Assembly: GCA_947305045.1 (NCBI GenBank) | Contig: CAMZCW010000060.1 | Coordinates: forward strand, 1 to 11,558 | DNA: 11,558 bases | Direction: 5' to 3' | Source of the DNA: an uncultured Bacteroidales bacterium | Lineage (GTDB): Bacteria; Bacteroidota; Bacteroidia; Bacteroidales; UBA932 | Shown here: in pieces, positions 1 through 7,857 of the stretch | Numbering within the stretch: position 1 is the first letter of the stretch | How the letters are laid out: each line of letters opens with the position of its first letter | Notes under the pieces: model-generated | Database searches by the model: none | What the model saw: the letters and a program-made list of their open reading frames with translations, nothing else | Told to the model about the DNA's origin: nothing | Made by a program: the position numbers and the translations under genes

Positions 1-3
1 ATT

Positions 4-11
4 TATCTTTG
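4..11 (+). promoter_or_regulatory. Putative -7 promoter box of secA
   Basis: TATCTTTG matches the Bacteroidota -7 consensus TAnnTTTG exactly and lies 24 bases before the secA ATG. The matching -33 TTG element would fall left of the window, so only half of the promoter can be judged. It suggests secA has its own promoter with a short leader of about 20 bases. Confidence 0.55.
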
Positions 12-35
12 TAAGATTTAAGATTACATGACAAA

Positions 36-3000
36 ATGGCAATAGCAGATATTCTTAAGAAAATTTTCGGCAGCAAGAGTGACCGGGACATGAAAGTGAT
101 CCGTCCCGTACTGAATCAGATTCTTGCCCTCTATCCGGAAATCGACAAACTTTCCAATGATGAACTCCGGGCCCACAGCCAGGCGCTGAAGGACAAAATT
201 GCTGCGGTGGAGAAGCCCTTTGAGGACCGCATTGCAGAGATTAAGCTGGAACTGGAGAAAGACATTCCCGTGGAGGAAAAGGAAGCCCTGGCAACGGAGA
301 GCGACAAACTCGTAAAGGACGAGGATACCGCCATCGAGGCCATCCTGAACGAACTCCTGCCGGAGGCCTTCGCCATTGTAAAGAGCACCGCCCGCCGCTT
401 TGCCCAGAACGAGTCTGTGGAAGTGACGGCGAGTGAGTTCGATAAACTCCTGGCAGCCCAGGGCCGCGACTTTGTGGAGATTCAGGGCGACAAAGCCATC
501 TGGCACAACCACTGGGTGGCCGGCGGCAACGAGATCACCTGGGACATGGTGCATTACGATGTCCAGCTCATTGGCGGTATCGTCCTGAATGGCGGCGTAA
601 AAACCAACAAAGAGCAGCGCGGCATGATTGCGGAAATGGCCACCGGTGAGGGTAAAACCCTGGTCGCTACGCTTCCCGTATTCCTGAACGCCCTGGCCGG
701 CAAAGGCGTGCACGTGGTCACCGTGAACGACTACCTGTCCAAGCGTGACTCCGAGTGGATGGGTCCGCTGTACATGTTCCACGGCCTTTCCGTGGACTGT
801 ATCGACAAACACCAGCCCAACTCCGCCGCCCGCAAGGCCGCCTATGACTGCGACATTACCTTTGGTACCAATAACGAGTTCGGCTTTGACTACCTGCGCG
901 ACAACATGTGCTCCCGGATGACGGACCTGGTGCAGCGCAAGCACCATTACGCCATCGTGGACGAGGTTGACTCCGTGCTCATCGACGACGCCCGTACGCC
1001 CCTGATTATTTCCGGTCCCATTGAAAAGGCCGCCGGCGACGAGCAGTTCATGGAGTATCGGCCCTATGTGGAGAACCTGTACAACAAGCAGCGCGCCCTC
1101 ATTACCCAGACGCTGAACGAGTCCAAAAAGCTTATCGCCGCCGGCAACGAGAAAGACGGCGGCCTGCTGCTGTACCGTTGCTACAAGGGCCTGCCCAAGT
1201 ACCAGCCGCTCATCAAGTTCCTGAGCGAACCCGGCATGAAACAGCTCATGCAAAAGACCGAGGCCTATTACATGCAGGACAACGAGCGCGAAATGCCCAC
1301 CGTTACGGATCCGCTGTACTTCGTTATCAATGAGGTGCTTAACTCGGTGGACATGACGGATAAGGGGCACGATACCCTGGCCGGCAGCGTAAGCGATCCC
1401 AACTTCTTCGTACTTCCGGACATGGGCAGCGCCATTGCGGAAATTACCCATGACGCTACGCTCAGCGCCGCAGAAAAGGCGGAGAAAAAGGACGCCCTCA
1501 TGGAGGATTTCTCGCTCAAGAGTGAGCGCGTGCATACGGTAATCCAGCTCCTGAAAGCCTATGCCATGTTCACCAAGGACGTGGACTACGTGATTGTGGA
1601 TAATAAGGTTAAGATTGTGGACGAGAGCACCGGCCGTATCATGGAGGGCCGTCGTTGGAGTGACGGCTTGCACCAGGCTGTGGAGGCCAAGGAAAACGTG
1701 AAGGTGGAAGCCGCCACGCAGACCTTTGCCACGGTTACCCTGCAAAACTACTTCCGTATGTACCACAAGCTGGCCGGTATGACCGGTACGGCAGAAACGG
1801 AGGCAGGGGAGTTCTGGGACATCTACAAGCTGGATGTGGTGGTTATCCCCACCAATCGTCCCGTTATCCGCGACGACCAGAACGACATCATCTACAAAAC
1901 CAAGAAAGCCAAGTTCAATGCGGTCATCGACAAGGTGGTGGAACTTTCCAATGCCGGACGCCCGGTGCTGGTGGGTACCACGGATGTGGAAACCTCGGAA
2001 CTGCTGGCCCGCATGATGCGCATCCGCGGAATTACGGCCAATGTGCTCAATGCAAAGGAGCACGCGCGTGAGGCGGAGATTGTGGCCCAGGCCGGTCACA
2101 AGGGCCGTGTCACCATTGCCACCAACATGGCGGGCCGTGGTACGGATATCAAACTCACCCCGGAGGTGAAGGCGGCCGGTGGTCTGGCCATTATCGGCAC
2201 CACCCGTCACGACAGCCGCCGCGTGGACCGTCAGCTCCGTGGCCGTGCCGGCCGTCAGGGAGACCCGGGCAGCTCCTGCTTCTACATTTCCCTGGAAGAC
2301 GACCTCATGCGTAAGTTCGGCTCCGAGCGCATAGCCGGCGTGGTGGACAAACTGGGCATGCAGGAAGACGAAGCCCTGGTAAGCGGCATGCTGTCCAGCG
2401 CCATCGAGAACGCCCAAAAGAAGGTGGAAGAGAATCACTTCGGCTGGCGTAAGCACACCCTGGAATATGACGATGTCATGAACTACCAGCGTGAGGCCGT
2501 GTATGCCCGTCGGCGCAACGCCCTCTCCGGCGAGCGTATAGAGATTGACGTGCAAAACATGATGCAGGACACCGCCACCATCCTGGCCCAGCAGAGCGAA
2601 GGCATGAACTACGCGGAGTTCGAGGAGTTCATCATCGCCAAGCTTTCCATCGACCTGGGCTTCGACGAGGAATTCTATGCCGGCGCCAAGCCGGATCAGA
2701 TTGCCGATAAACTCGCGGAGCACATGAAAGAGGTGTACGACCGCCGTATGAACACCATGATTGAGAAGGTGAATCCCGTAATCAAGACCGTGTTCGAGAA
2801 GCAGGGTTCCATGTACGAGAACATCGCCATCCCCATCACCAACGGCAAGCGGCAGCTCACCCTGTCGGTAAACCTGAAGAAGGCCTATGAAACCGAGAGC
2901 CGGGAAATTGCCAAGGCCCTGAGCCGCAGCATTATCCTCTATTATATTGACGATTACTGGAAGCAGCACCTGCGCGACATGGATGACCTCCGTCAGAGTG

Positions 3001-3350
3001 TACGCAACGCCGCTTACGAGCAAAAAGACCCGCTGGTGGTGTACAAGCTGGAAAGCTACAATCTGTTCACCGAGATGCTGGAGAAACTGAACGAGGAAGT
3101 GCTCACCTTCCTGCTCCGTGCCTTCATTCCGCTCCGGGATGCCTCGGATGCCCGTGAAGCCCGTCCGGCCACCCAGCCCAACCGCAACATGCAGCAGATG
3201 CGCACCAACGACCCTTCGCAGCTCACCACCAACGGCGAGCAAAAGAGCCGGATGCCCATCCGGGCCGACAAACATGTGGGTCGCAATGACCCTTGCCCCT
3301 GCGGCAGTGGTCTCAAATACAAGAATTGTCACGGAAAGGGCCTCGTTTAG
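36..3350 (+). CDS. secA: Preprotein translocase ATPase subunit SecA
   Basis: SecA is the motor ATPase that binds the SecYEG channel at the inner membrane and drives unfolded preproteins across it. The 1104-residue product has Walker A TGEGKT (203-208), the DEAD-type Walker B motif DEVD (309-312) followed by [16 protein letters not shown], the helicase motif MAGRGTD (698-704) and the arginine-finger motif [13 protein letters not shown] (733-745). The C-terminal SEC-C zinc motif is intact (C1087, C1089, C1098, H1099), the site known to bind SecB and phospholipid. It is about 200 residues longer than E. coli SecA. Extra sequence sits before the nucleotide-binding core (roughly 60-160) and in the preprotein cross-linking region (roughly 335-490), as is usual in Bacteroidota. 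The ATG at 36 gives the expected N-terminus; an ATG at 28 is out of frame. No Shine-Dalgarno is visible. It appears monocistronic, with a terminator at its stop codon. The identification is secure. Confidence 0.98.
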   Translation: MAIADILKKIFGSKSDRDMKVIRPVLNQILALYPEIDKLSNDELRAHSQALKDKIAAVEKPFEDRIAEIKLELEKDIPVEEKEALATESDKLVKDEDTAIEAILNELLPEAFAIVKSTARRFAQNESVEVTASEFDKLLAAQGRDFVEIQGDKAIWHNHWVAGGNEITWDMVHYDVQLIGGIVLNGGVKTNKEQRGMIAEMATGEGKTLVATLPVFLNALAGKGVHVVTVNDYLSKRDSEWMGPLYMFHGLSVDCIDKHQPNSAARKAAYDCDITFGTNNEFGFDYLRDNMCSRMTDLVQRKHHYAIVDEVDSVLIDDARTPLIISGPIEKAAGDEQFMEYRPYVENLYNKQRALITQTLNESKKLIAAGNEKDGGLLLYRCYKGLPKYQPLIKFLSEPGMKQLMQKTEAYYMQDNEREMPTVTDPLYFVINEVLNSVDMTDKGHDTLAGSVSDPNFFVLPDMGSAIAEITHDATLSAAEKAEKKDALMEDFSLKSERVHTVIQLLKAYAMFTKDVDYVIVDNKVKIVDESTGRIMEGRRWSDGLHQAVEAKENVKVEAATQTFATVTLQNYFRMYHKLAGMTGTAETEAGEFWDIYKLDVVVIPTNRPVIRDDQNDIIYKTKKAKFNAVIDKVVELSNAGRPVLVGTTDVETSELLARMMRIRGITANVLNAKEHAREAEIVAQAGHKGRVTIATNMAGRGTDIKLTPEVKAAGGLAIIGTTRHDSRRVDRQLRGRAGRQGDPGSSCFYISLEDDLMRKFGSERIAGVVDKLGMQEDEALVSGMLSSAIENAQKKVEENHFGWRKHTLEYDDVMNYQREAVYARRRNALSGERIEIDVQNMMQDTATILAQQSEGMNYAEFEEFIIAKLSIDLGFDEEFYAGAKPDQIADKLAEHMKEVYDRRMNTMIEKVNPVIKTVFEKQGSMYENIAIPITNGKRQLTLSVNLKKAYETESREIAKALSRSIILYYIDDYWKQHLRDMDDLRQSVRNAAYEQKDPLVVYKLESYNLFTEMLEKLNEEVLTFLLRAFIPLRDASDAREARPATQPNRNMQQMRTNDPSQLTTNGEQKSRMPIRADKHVGRNDPCPCGSGLKYKNCHGKGLV

Positions 3351-3363
3351 AGGCTCTTTTTTT
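3335..3363 (+). terminator. Intrinsic terminator overlapping the secA stop codon
   Basis: A stem AAAGGGCCTC (3335-3344) pairs with GAGGCTCTTT (3350-3359) around the loop GTTTA, with one G-U pair. The stem runs into a tract of seven T (3357-3363). The TAG stop (3348-3350) lies in the loop and the first base of the 3' arm, so termination is built into the last codons of secA. This separates secA from the next transcription unit. Confidence 0.85.
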
Positions 3364-3368
3364 GTGCC

Positions 3369-3390
3369 TGTTGATAAGTGCTGTTGAAAA
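3369..3390 (+). repeat. Paired 9-mers resembling DnaA boxes
   Basis: TGTTGATAA (3369-3377) and TGTTGAAAA (3382-3390) form a direct repeat with one mismatch and a 13-base start-to-start spacing, between the secA terminator and the next promoter. They differ by one and two bases from TGTGGATAA, the complement of the DnaA box TTATCCACA. Binding by DnaA or another regulator is only a possibility, since short A/T-rich matches of this kind also occur by chance. Confidence 0.25.
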
Positions 3391-3417
3391 CTTTTTGCGG
3401 CAATTGTGCGGAAATAG

Positions 3418-3448
3418 TTGTTTTAAAATTTCTTATTAACTACCTTTG
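3418..3448 (+). promoter_or_regulatory. Promoter of the nucleobase transport operon (-33 TTG / -7 TACCTTTG)
   Basis: TTG (3418-3420), a 20-base spacer and TACCTTTG (3441-3448) fit the Bacteroidota vegetative promoter layout TTG-N19-21-TAnnTTTG exactly. Transcription should start around 3452-3456, leaving a leader of roughly 50 bases before the ATG at 3505. No purine riboswitch or other known structured leader was recognised there. The leader does hold a three-codon frame (ATG GGC CTG TAG, 3459-3470) of unknown relevance. Confidence 0.75.
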
Positions 3449-3504
3449 TCCGGTCATAATGGGCCTGTAGGGTAAGAGACTATACTTAACAAACCTTTAT
3501 ATTT

Positions 3505-4857
3505 ATGACAAAAACACAGCAAGGTATCTATGACGCCCGCTCCCTTGGGAAGGGCAAGATGCTCACCCTCGGTCTCCAGCACATGTTCGCCATGTTCGGA
3601 GCCACAGTCCTGGTTCCTGTTATCACAGGTCTTTCGATGAGTGCCACTCTCCTTTTTGCGGGTTTGGGCACTTTCATTTTTCACCTTCTCACCAAAATGC
3701 GGGTACCGGCCTTCCTGGGCTCGTCCTTCGCCTTCCTCGGTGGCTACGCAGCCGTTGTCGCCCTGGGCGCCCAACAAGGACTTACTGCCTCGGAATCCCT
3801 TCCTTATGCCTGCATCGGAGTTTTCTCGGCAGGCATTCTTTATTTTGTGCTGGCCGGCTTCATTGCCGCATTCGGCGCCAAGAAGGTGATGCGCTTCTTC
3901 CCGCCCATCGTCACAGGGCCCATCATCATTGCGATTGGCCTTACGCTGAGCGGCAGCGCCATCCAGAGCTGCAACAGCAACTGGTGGATTGCCCTGCTGG
4001 CCATTGTGATTATCATTGTGTGCAACATCTGGGGCAAGCGCATGATCAAGATTATCCCCATCCTCCTGGGTGTGCTGGGTTCTTACCTTGTGGCGGCCTG
4101 TTTTGGCCTGTGCGACTTTACCGCTGTGAAGGAAGCGGCCTGGGTAGGCGTTCCGTTCCGCTGGGAGAATACGGCCTTCCATGTGTTCCAGAATCCCAAC
4201 TGGGGTCTTGTTGTGAGCGCCATCATTGCCATCGTCCCCATTTCCCTGGCAACCATGATGGAGCACATTGGCGATATGTGCGCCATTTCCTCTACGGTAG
4301 GCGAGAATTACCTGGAGAATCCCGGCCTGCACCGCACCCTGATGGGCGACGGCCTGGCTACCATGCTGGCTTCCCTGTTCGGTGCTCCGGCCAATACCAC
4401 TTACGGTGAAAACACCGGTGTGCTCAACCTCACCAAGGTATACGACCCGCGCGTGATCCGCATCGCCGCCGTGTTCGCCATCATCCTGAGCTTCTGCCCC
4501 AAATTCAGCGCCCTGATTGCCTGCATGCCTGCTTCCACCATCGGTGGTGTGTCGCTGGTGTTGTACGGTATGATTTCCGCTGTGGGTGTGCGTAACGTGG
4601 TGGAGAACCAGGTGGACTTCACCAAGAGCCGCAATGTGATTGTGATGGCCCTCATCCTGGTGCTGGCCATCGGTATCAAATACGGTGCAGGAGATGCCAT
4701 CAACCTGGGCTTCACCTCGCTGAGCGGCCTGGCTGTCGCTGCCCTGGTGGGCGTGATCCTGAACGCTATCCTGCCCGGCAAGGACTATGAGTTCGGTGCC
4801 AACCCCAACGCCGACAAAGCCGTTAACTTTGAAATCAATCCTTCTTTGAGGAAATAA
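3505..4857 (+). CDS. uraA: Uracil permease, NCS2 (nucleobase:cation symporter-2) family, UraA-like
   Basis: Predicted inner membrane symporter that imports uracil with protons for pyrimidine salvage. The 450-residue product is hydrophobic throughout, consistent with the 14-helix NCS2 fold. Two hallmark motifs are present: TMMEHIGDM with E253, and NTTYGENTGVLNLTKVY with E302. By alignment from memory these match E. coli UraA E241 and E290, which contact uracil and couple the proton. The NTTYGEN form is typical of the uracil clade rather than the xanthine/urate clade, so uracil is the best guess, though other pyrimidine bases cannot be excluded. The start ATG follows an A/T-rich stretch without Shine-Dalgarno. 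The next gene begins 31 bases after the stop with no terminator between, so co-transcription with the outer membrane protein and the purine permease is likely. Confidence 0.92.
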   Translation: MTKTQQGIYDARSLGKGKMLTLGLQHMFAMFGATVLVPVITGLSMSATLLFAGLGTFIFHLLTKMRVPAFLGSSFAFLGGYAAVVALGAQQGLTASESLPYACIGVFSAGILYFVLAGFIAAFGAKKVMRFFPPIVTGPIIIAIGLTLSGSAIQSCNSNWWIALLAIVIIIVCNIWGKRMIKIIPILLGVLGSYLVAACFGLCDFTAVKEAAWVGVPFRWENTAFHVFQNPNWGLVVSAIIAIVPISLATMMEHIGDMCAISSTVGENYLENPGLHRTLMGDGLATMLASLFGAPANTTYGENTGVLNLTKVYDPRVIRIAAVFAIILSFCPKFSALIACMPASTIGGVSLVLYGMISAVGVRNVVENQVDFTKSRNVIVMALILVLAIGIKYGAGDAINLGFTSLSGLAVAALVGVILNAILPGKDYEFGANPNADKAVNFEINPSLRK

Positions 4858-4888
4858 TTCACCATATTAACAACATAAACTACGTTTT

Positions 4889-5710
4889 ATGAAAAAAGCT
4901 ATTCTTACCTTGGGTATTGCTTTTGCAGCCCTCACTGTGGCCAAGGCCCAGACCAACATCCAGGTGTTCTACGACTTCGGTAAAGACCGTAAACACGTCA
5001 CCACCACCGTAGAAGGTTTCTACAACGACAATTGGGGAAACACCTTCTTCTTTGTGGACCACGACTTCAACAACCGGGTGGACAACAAACTGATTTCCCC
5101 CAACGGTACTTACCTTGAAATTGCCCGTTGCCTGAATTTCTGGCAGAATACCAAAATGGGCGGCCTGAGCGCCCACATCGAGTACAACGGCGGTATCTAT
5201 AACAAATATTCTATCGACAATGCCATCCTTGCCGGTCTGGACTATTTCTTCCACAGCAAAGATTACAGAAACACTTTAAATGTAAAGGTCCTCTATAAGT
5301 GGATTGATTATAAAGGAGTTCAGTCTTCTGAAAATACGTTGGCCAGGGAACAGCGACGCGACCCCTATACCTACAAATCCCAGGTGCCCCTGCAGTTCAC
5401 CCTGGTCTGGGGCCTGCGTGACCTCTTTGGCGCCAAGGGCCTGACCTTCAGTGGTTTTGCCGATTTTTGGTGGCAGGACCATGATGTGTATCCTTTCGTG
5501 AACGATAAGGCGGCAGACTACCGTGATTGGAGCAAGAAAGAGGTTTCCCACGTGGTGTTCATTTCCGAGCCCCAGCTCTGGTATGCCGTGGGCCAGTGGT
5601 TTGGCGTTCCCAACCTGAACATTGGCGGTGAGGTGGAACTCTCCTTTGACTTTGGTTCTGCAAGAGGCTTCTGGGCCCGTCCTTGCGCTGGTGTGAAGTG
5701 GGTCTTCTAA
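4889..5710 (+). CDS. DUF5020 family outer membrane beta-barrel, Tsx-like nucleoside channel candidate
   Basis: Probable outer membrane channel. The 273-residue product opens with a classic signal peptide (MKK, hydrophobic core, likely signal peptidase I cleavage after AKA at residue 20). It ends in GVKWVF, whose terminal aromatic residue is the usual BAM-recognised end of a beta-barrel. The mature part is rich in alternating aromatic and polar strands. Patterns such as QVFYDFGKDRKHVTTTVEGF, NTFFFVDHDFN, AHIEYNGG, FSGFADFWWQDHD and ISEPQLWY recall DUF5020 proteins of Bacteroides, which are related to the Tsx nucleoside channel. The family name is from memory and the substrate is inferred from position: the gene lies between a uracil permease and a purine permease in the same direction. 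Residues from about 125 to 170 look like an insertion or a long loop. No good -7 box precedes it (TACGTTTT at 4882-4889 runs into the ATG), so it is probably read from the upstream promoter. Confidence 0.8.
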   Translation: MKKAILTLGIAFAALTVAKAQTNIQVFYDFGKDRKHVTTTVEGFYNDNWGNTFFFVDHDFNNRVDNKLISPNGTYLEIARCLNFWQNTKMGGLSAHIEYNGGIYNKYSIDNAILAGLDYFFHSKDYRNTLNVKVLYKWIDYKGVQSSENTLAREQRRDPYTYKSQVPLQFTLVWGLRDLFGAKGLTFSGFADFWWQDHDVYPFVNDKAADYRDWSKKEVSHVVFISEPQLWYAVGQWFGVPNLNIGGEVELSFDFGSARGFWARPCAGVKWVF

Positions 5711-5713
5711 GAT

Positions 5714-5718
5714 AGGAG
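5714..5718 (+). promoter_or_regulatory. Shine-Dalgarno-like AGGAG before the purine permease
   Basis: AGGAG lies 7 bases before the ATG at 5726 within a 15-base intergenic gap. Most other starts in this window lack such a site, so it supports this start codon and efficient re-initiation within the operon. Confidence 0.6.
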
Positions 5719-5725
5719 TAGTACG

Positions 5726-7060
5726 ATGAAACCTGCATTTGAAAAACTTTTCGGCTTCGACTCCGCTAAGCACAACGTGCGCACCGAGATTCTGGCCGGT
5801 ATCACTACCTTCCTGACCATGGCCTATATCCTGGCCGTGAACCCTGCTATCTTCAGCGCCCTCCCCGGTATGCCCGGCGGTGCGGTATTTACCGCTACGG
5901 CCCTGGCGGCCATTATCGGCACGCTTGTGATGGGCCTGTACGCCAAAAAGCCTTTTGCCCTGGCTCCGGGTATGGGCCTGAACGCCTTCTTCGTGTACAC
6001 CGTTTGTCTGGGCATGGGGTACACCTGGCAGTTCGCCCTTACAGCGGTGCTGCTGGAAGGTTTGCTCTTTATTATCCTTACTCTTACCAAGGTGCGTACC
6101 TGGCTCATCAACGCCATCCCGGGTACCCTGAAAAAAGCCATCGGCGCCGGTATCGGCCTGTTCATTGCGTTCATCGGCCTGCAGAATGCCGGTATCATTG
6201 TCAATAACGACGCTACGCTGGTATCTCTGGGCCATATCACCGAAGGAAAGGCCCTGCTGGGCCTGATCGGCCTCTTTATTACGGCTGGTCTGGTAATGGC
6301 CAAAGTCCGCGGCGGCATGCTGTGGGGCATCCTGGCCACTACGCTGCTGGGCCTGGTGATCAAGGACCCGGCAACGGGGGAGGCCATCACCAAGCTGAAC
6401 GGCTTCGTGTCCCTTCCGGACAGCGTGAAGCCCATCGCCTTCCAGTTCGAGTGGCACAACATCCTCACCCTGGATATGCTGGTGGTAGTTTTCACCTTCC
6501 TGTTCATTGACATGTTCGACACCATGGGCACCATTATCGGTGTGCATCAGGGCGCCGGCCTGGTACCGGAAGGCAACCGCCGGGACGACATCCCCGGCAT
6601 GGAGCAGATGTTCCTGGCCGATTCTATTGGCACCGTGTGCGGCGCCTGCCTGGGTACTTCCACCACCACCACCTATGTGGAGAGCGCTTCCGGCGTGGGT
6701 GAGGGGGGCCGTACCGGCCTCACAGCCTTCTCTACGGCCGTCTGCTTTGTCCTGGCCCTGTTCTTCAGCCCGCTGTTCCTGGCCATCCCGGGTGCTGCCA
6801 CCGCTCCGGCCCTCATCATTGTGGGTGTGATGATGATGCATTCCGTCACCCGCATCCACTGGGACGACTATTGCAAGGCCATCCCGGCCTTCGTTACCCT
6901 CATTATGATGCCCCTTGCCTACAGTATCTCCGACGGTATCCTCCTGGGTGTGATTTCCTACGTGCTCTGCCACGCCGTGGCCGGCCGCTTCAAGGATATT
7001 TCCATTACCATGTGGATTCTGGCGGCGCTATTTATCTGTAAATATGTGTTTATAAGGTAG
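5726..7060 (+). CDS. Purine permease, AzgA/PbuG type (adenine/guanine/hypoxanthine)
   Basis: Predicted inner membrane proton symporter for purine bases. The 444-residue protein carries the AzgA-branch motifs: EILAGITTFLTMAYILAVNP (21-40), LAPGMGLNAFF (79-89), IDMFDTMGT (261-269) and GTSTTTTYVESASGVGEGGR (310-329), whose E319 sits in the predicted substrate and proton site. The length is normal for the family and the hydrophobic pattern fits a 14-helix protein. It starts 15 bases after the DUF5020 gene and is the last gene of the unit, followed by a strong hairpin. With UraA and the outer membrane barrel it would complete a path for both pyrimidine and purine bases across the envelope. Which purines it prefers (hypoxanthine and guanine, or adenine) cannot be read from the sequence. 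Confidence 0.92.
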   Translation: MKPAFEKLFGFDSAKHNVRTEILAGITTFLTMAYILAVNPAIFSALPGMPGGAVFTATALAAIIGTLVMGLYAKKPFALAPGMGLNAFFVYTVCLGMGYTWQFALTAVLLEGLLFIILTLTKVRTWLINAIPGTLKKAIGAGIGLFIAFIGLQNAGIIVNNDATLVSLGHITEGKALLGLIGLFITAGLVMAKVRGGMLWGILATTLLGLVIKDPATGEAITKLNGFVSLPDSVKPIAFQFEWHNILTLDMLVVVFTFLFIDMFDTMGTIIGVHQGAGLVPEGNRRDDIPGMEQMFLADSIGTVCGACLGTSTTTTYVESASGVGEGGRTGLTAFSTAVCFVLALFFSPLFLAIPGAATAPALIIVGVMMMHSVTRIHWDDYCKAIPAFVTLIMMPLAYSISDGILLGVISYVLCHAVAGRFKDISITMWILAALFICKYVFIR

Positions 7061-7101
7061 TGTCTTGTACGTAACAGGCTCATAATCAGCGCTTTAAGAA
7101 C

Positions 7102-7132
7102 ATGGACGGGTGCCCAAATAGCACCCGTCCAT
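7102..7132. terminator. Perfect 12-bp hairpin between convergent operons
   Basis: ATGGACGGGTGC (7102-7113) and GCACCCGTCCAT (7121-7132) are exact reverse complements around a 7-base loop. The hairpin lies in the 112-base gap between the purine permease stop (7060, + strand) and the PII-like gene stop (7173, - strand), where a shared bidirectional terminator is expected. Neither side carries a proper T-run, so it may act as a structured 3' end or RNA-stabilising hairpin rather than a classic intrinsic terminator. The rest of the gap shows no gene. Confidence 0.6.
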
Positions 7133-7172
7133 TGTCGTTAAGTGTTTATACTCAGTTCTTTACGTACCATGC

Positions 7173-7475
7173 CTACTCGAGGGTGGTGCGTTCCACCGGG
7201 AGGGAGAAGGCAATGCCTTGTCCGTCCGTAGTAAGACCACTGTTCTTGAATACGGCGGTCATGACGGCGTCCTTGATTTCGTTTGTAACCAGGATAAGGA
7301 TTACTTCCTTGTCCGGTTGGATAGAGATATTGAAGAACTCTTCCGCTTCAGGGTTGGCCGAACCGCGGCCGCGGATGATGGTACCGCCGCGGGCACCGGC
7401 AGCACGGGCTGCTTCCATTACGTTCTGGGAAAATCCTGCATTGACAATGCAGACAAGGAGCTGAAACTGAGCCAT
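7173..7475 (-). CDS. PII-like signalling protein (P-II superfamily), DUF1538-associated
   Basis: Small 100-residue protein with the PII layout. It has a first strand FQLLVCIVNAG (4-14), a helix, TIIRGRG (32-38) leading into a T-loop-like segment, a third strand EVILILV (57-63), a helix, and a C-terminal stretch SGLTTDGQGIAFSLPVE (79-95). That stretch lines up with TGKIGDGKIFVSPVE of GlnB/GlnK. PII proteins are trimers that bind ATP, ADP and often 2-oxoglutarate and switch transporters or enzymes. Here the T-loop is short and lacks the uridylylated tyrosine, and the B-loop lysine of GDGK is Q86, so canonical 2-oxoglutarate sensing should not be assumed. It is the last gene of the operon and begins 4 bases after the preceding PII-like gene. 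The most plausible partner is the DUF1538 membrane protein encoded upstream, by analogy with GlnK and AmtB; this is inference. Confidence 0.82.
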   Translation of the reverse strand: MAQFQLLVCIVNAGFSQNVMEAARAAGARGGTIIRGRGSANPEAEEFFNISIQPDKEVILILVTNEIKDAVMTAVFKNSGLTTDGQGIAFSLPVERTTLE

Positions 7476-7479
7476 ATCT

Positions 7480-7854
7480 CTATAGTTTATTTTCTATTAC
7501 ACTTCTTTCATTTGCCAAAAAGCCATAAGCCAGCGCACCGATGGTGCTGGTGAGCCGTACGGTAAAGGCCACGCCTTTGTAGTCTCCGCCTTTGAGGAAG
7601 GTTTCCTTGAGTTGCCCGATCAGTCCTCCGGCTTCATCGGAACGGACAACAGCTGTTATGAGAGTTTTGGGACGGTCTGCCGACAGGCCCAGGTAGTTCA
7701 GGATCAGGTGGGTGGTGCCTTTGGCGGCCACCGTAAACTGCATATTGGCCTGGTGCGACAGGATAATACTGGAGAAATAGGCCAGTTTGCTGTTATGGAC
7801 GACAGCCAAGAGGAGTTCCAGTTTAACGGGGGCGATATTTCTTTGTTTTTCCAT
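7480..7854 (-). CDS. Divergent PII-like protein, second paralogue of the DUF1538 operon
   Basis: The 124-residue product is not a standard GlnB, but its order of elements is PII-like. It has a first strand KLELLLAVV (11-19), a helix-like KLAYFSSIILSHQ (23-35), FTVAAKGTT (40-48) where the T-loop should start, a strand KTLITAVV (63-70), a helix DEAGGLIGQLKETF (73-86) and a final strand GVAFTVRLTSTIG (94-106) that resembles GIAFSLPVE of its neighbour. The C-terminal tail adds about 18 residues. The B-loop residues for ATP phosphate are not recognisable. It starts 3 bases after the DUF1538 stop and ends 4 bases before the other PII-like gene, so translational coupling of all three is likely. It may form mixed trimers with the neighbour or bind the transporter itself. 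The family assignment is moderate, resting on pattern and context, and a fold comparison would settle it. Confidence 0.6.
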   Translation of the reverse strand: MEKQRNIAPVKLELLLAVVHNSKLAYFSSIILSHQANMQFTVAAKGTTHLILNYLGLSADRPKTLITAVVRSDEAGGLIGQLKETFLKGGDYKGVAFTVRLTSTIGALAYGFLANERSVIENKL

Positions 7855-7857
7855 ACG

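Noticed and set aside
24..3332. An 1102-codon open frame antisense to the whole of secA
   Set aside because: It shares codon register with secA, so its stops would be secA codons TTA, CTA and TCA. Strong avoidance of these codons leaves it open. The translation is low-complexity (rich in H, G, V, L) and matches no family I know.
3449..3504. A purine or other riboswitch in the uraA leader
   Set aside because: The leader is only about 50 bases and lacks the conserved purine aptamer core and a convincing three-way junction or expression-platform hairpin.
3454..4332. A 292-codon - strand open frame opposite the uracil permease
   Set aside because: In register with the permease codons and of biased composition. 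The + strand frame has clear NCS2 motifs.
4882..4889. A separate promoter for the outer membrane protein gene (TACGTTTT)
   Set aside because: The last base departs from TAnnTTTG, no -33 TTG is present at the right distance, and the box runs into the ATG, so co-transcription from upstream is more likely.
5276..6973. A 565-codon - strand open frame across the DUF5020 and purine permease genes
   Set aside because: Same cause: it is in register with the purine permease codons and open because TTA, CTA and TCA are avoided. The product is rich in H, G, Q and E with no recognisable domain.
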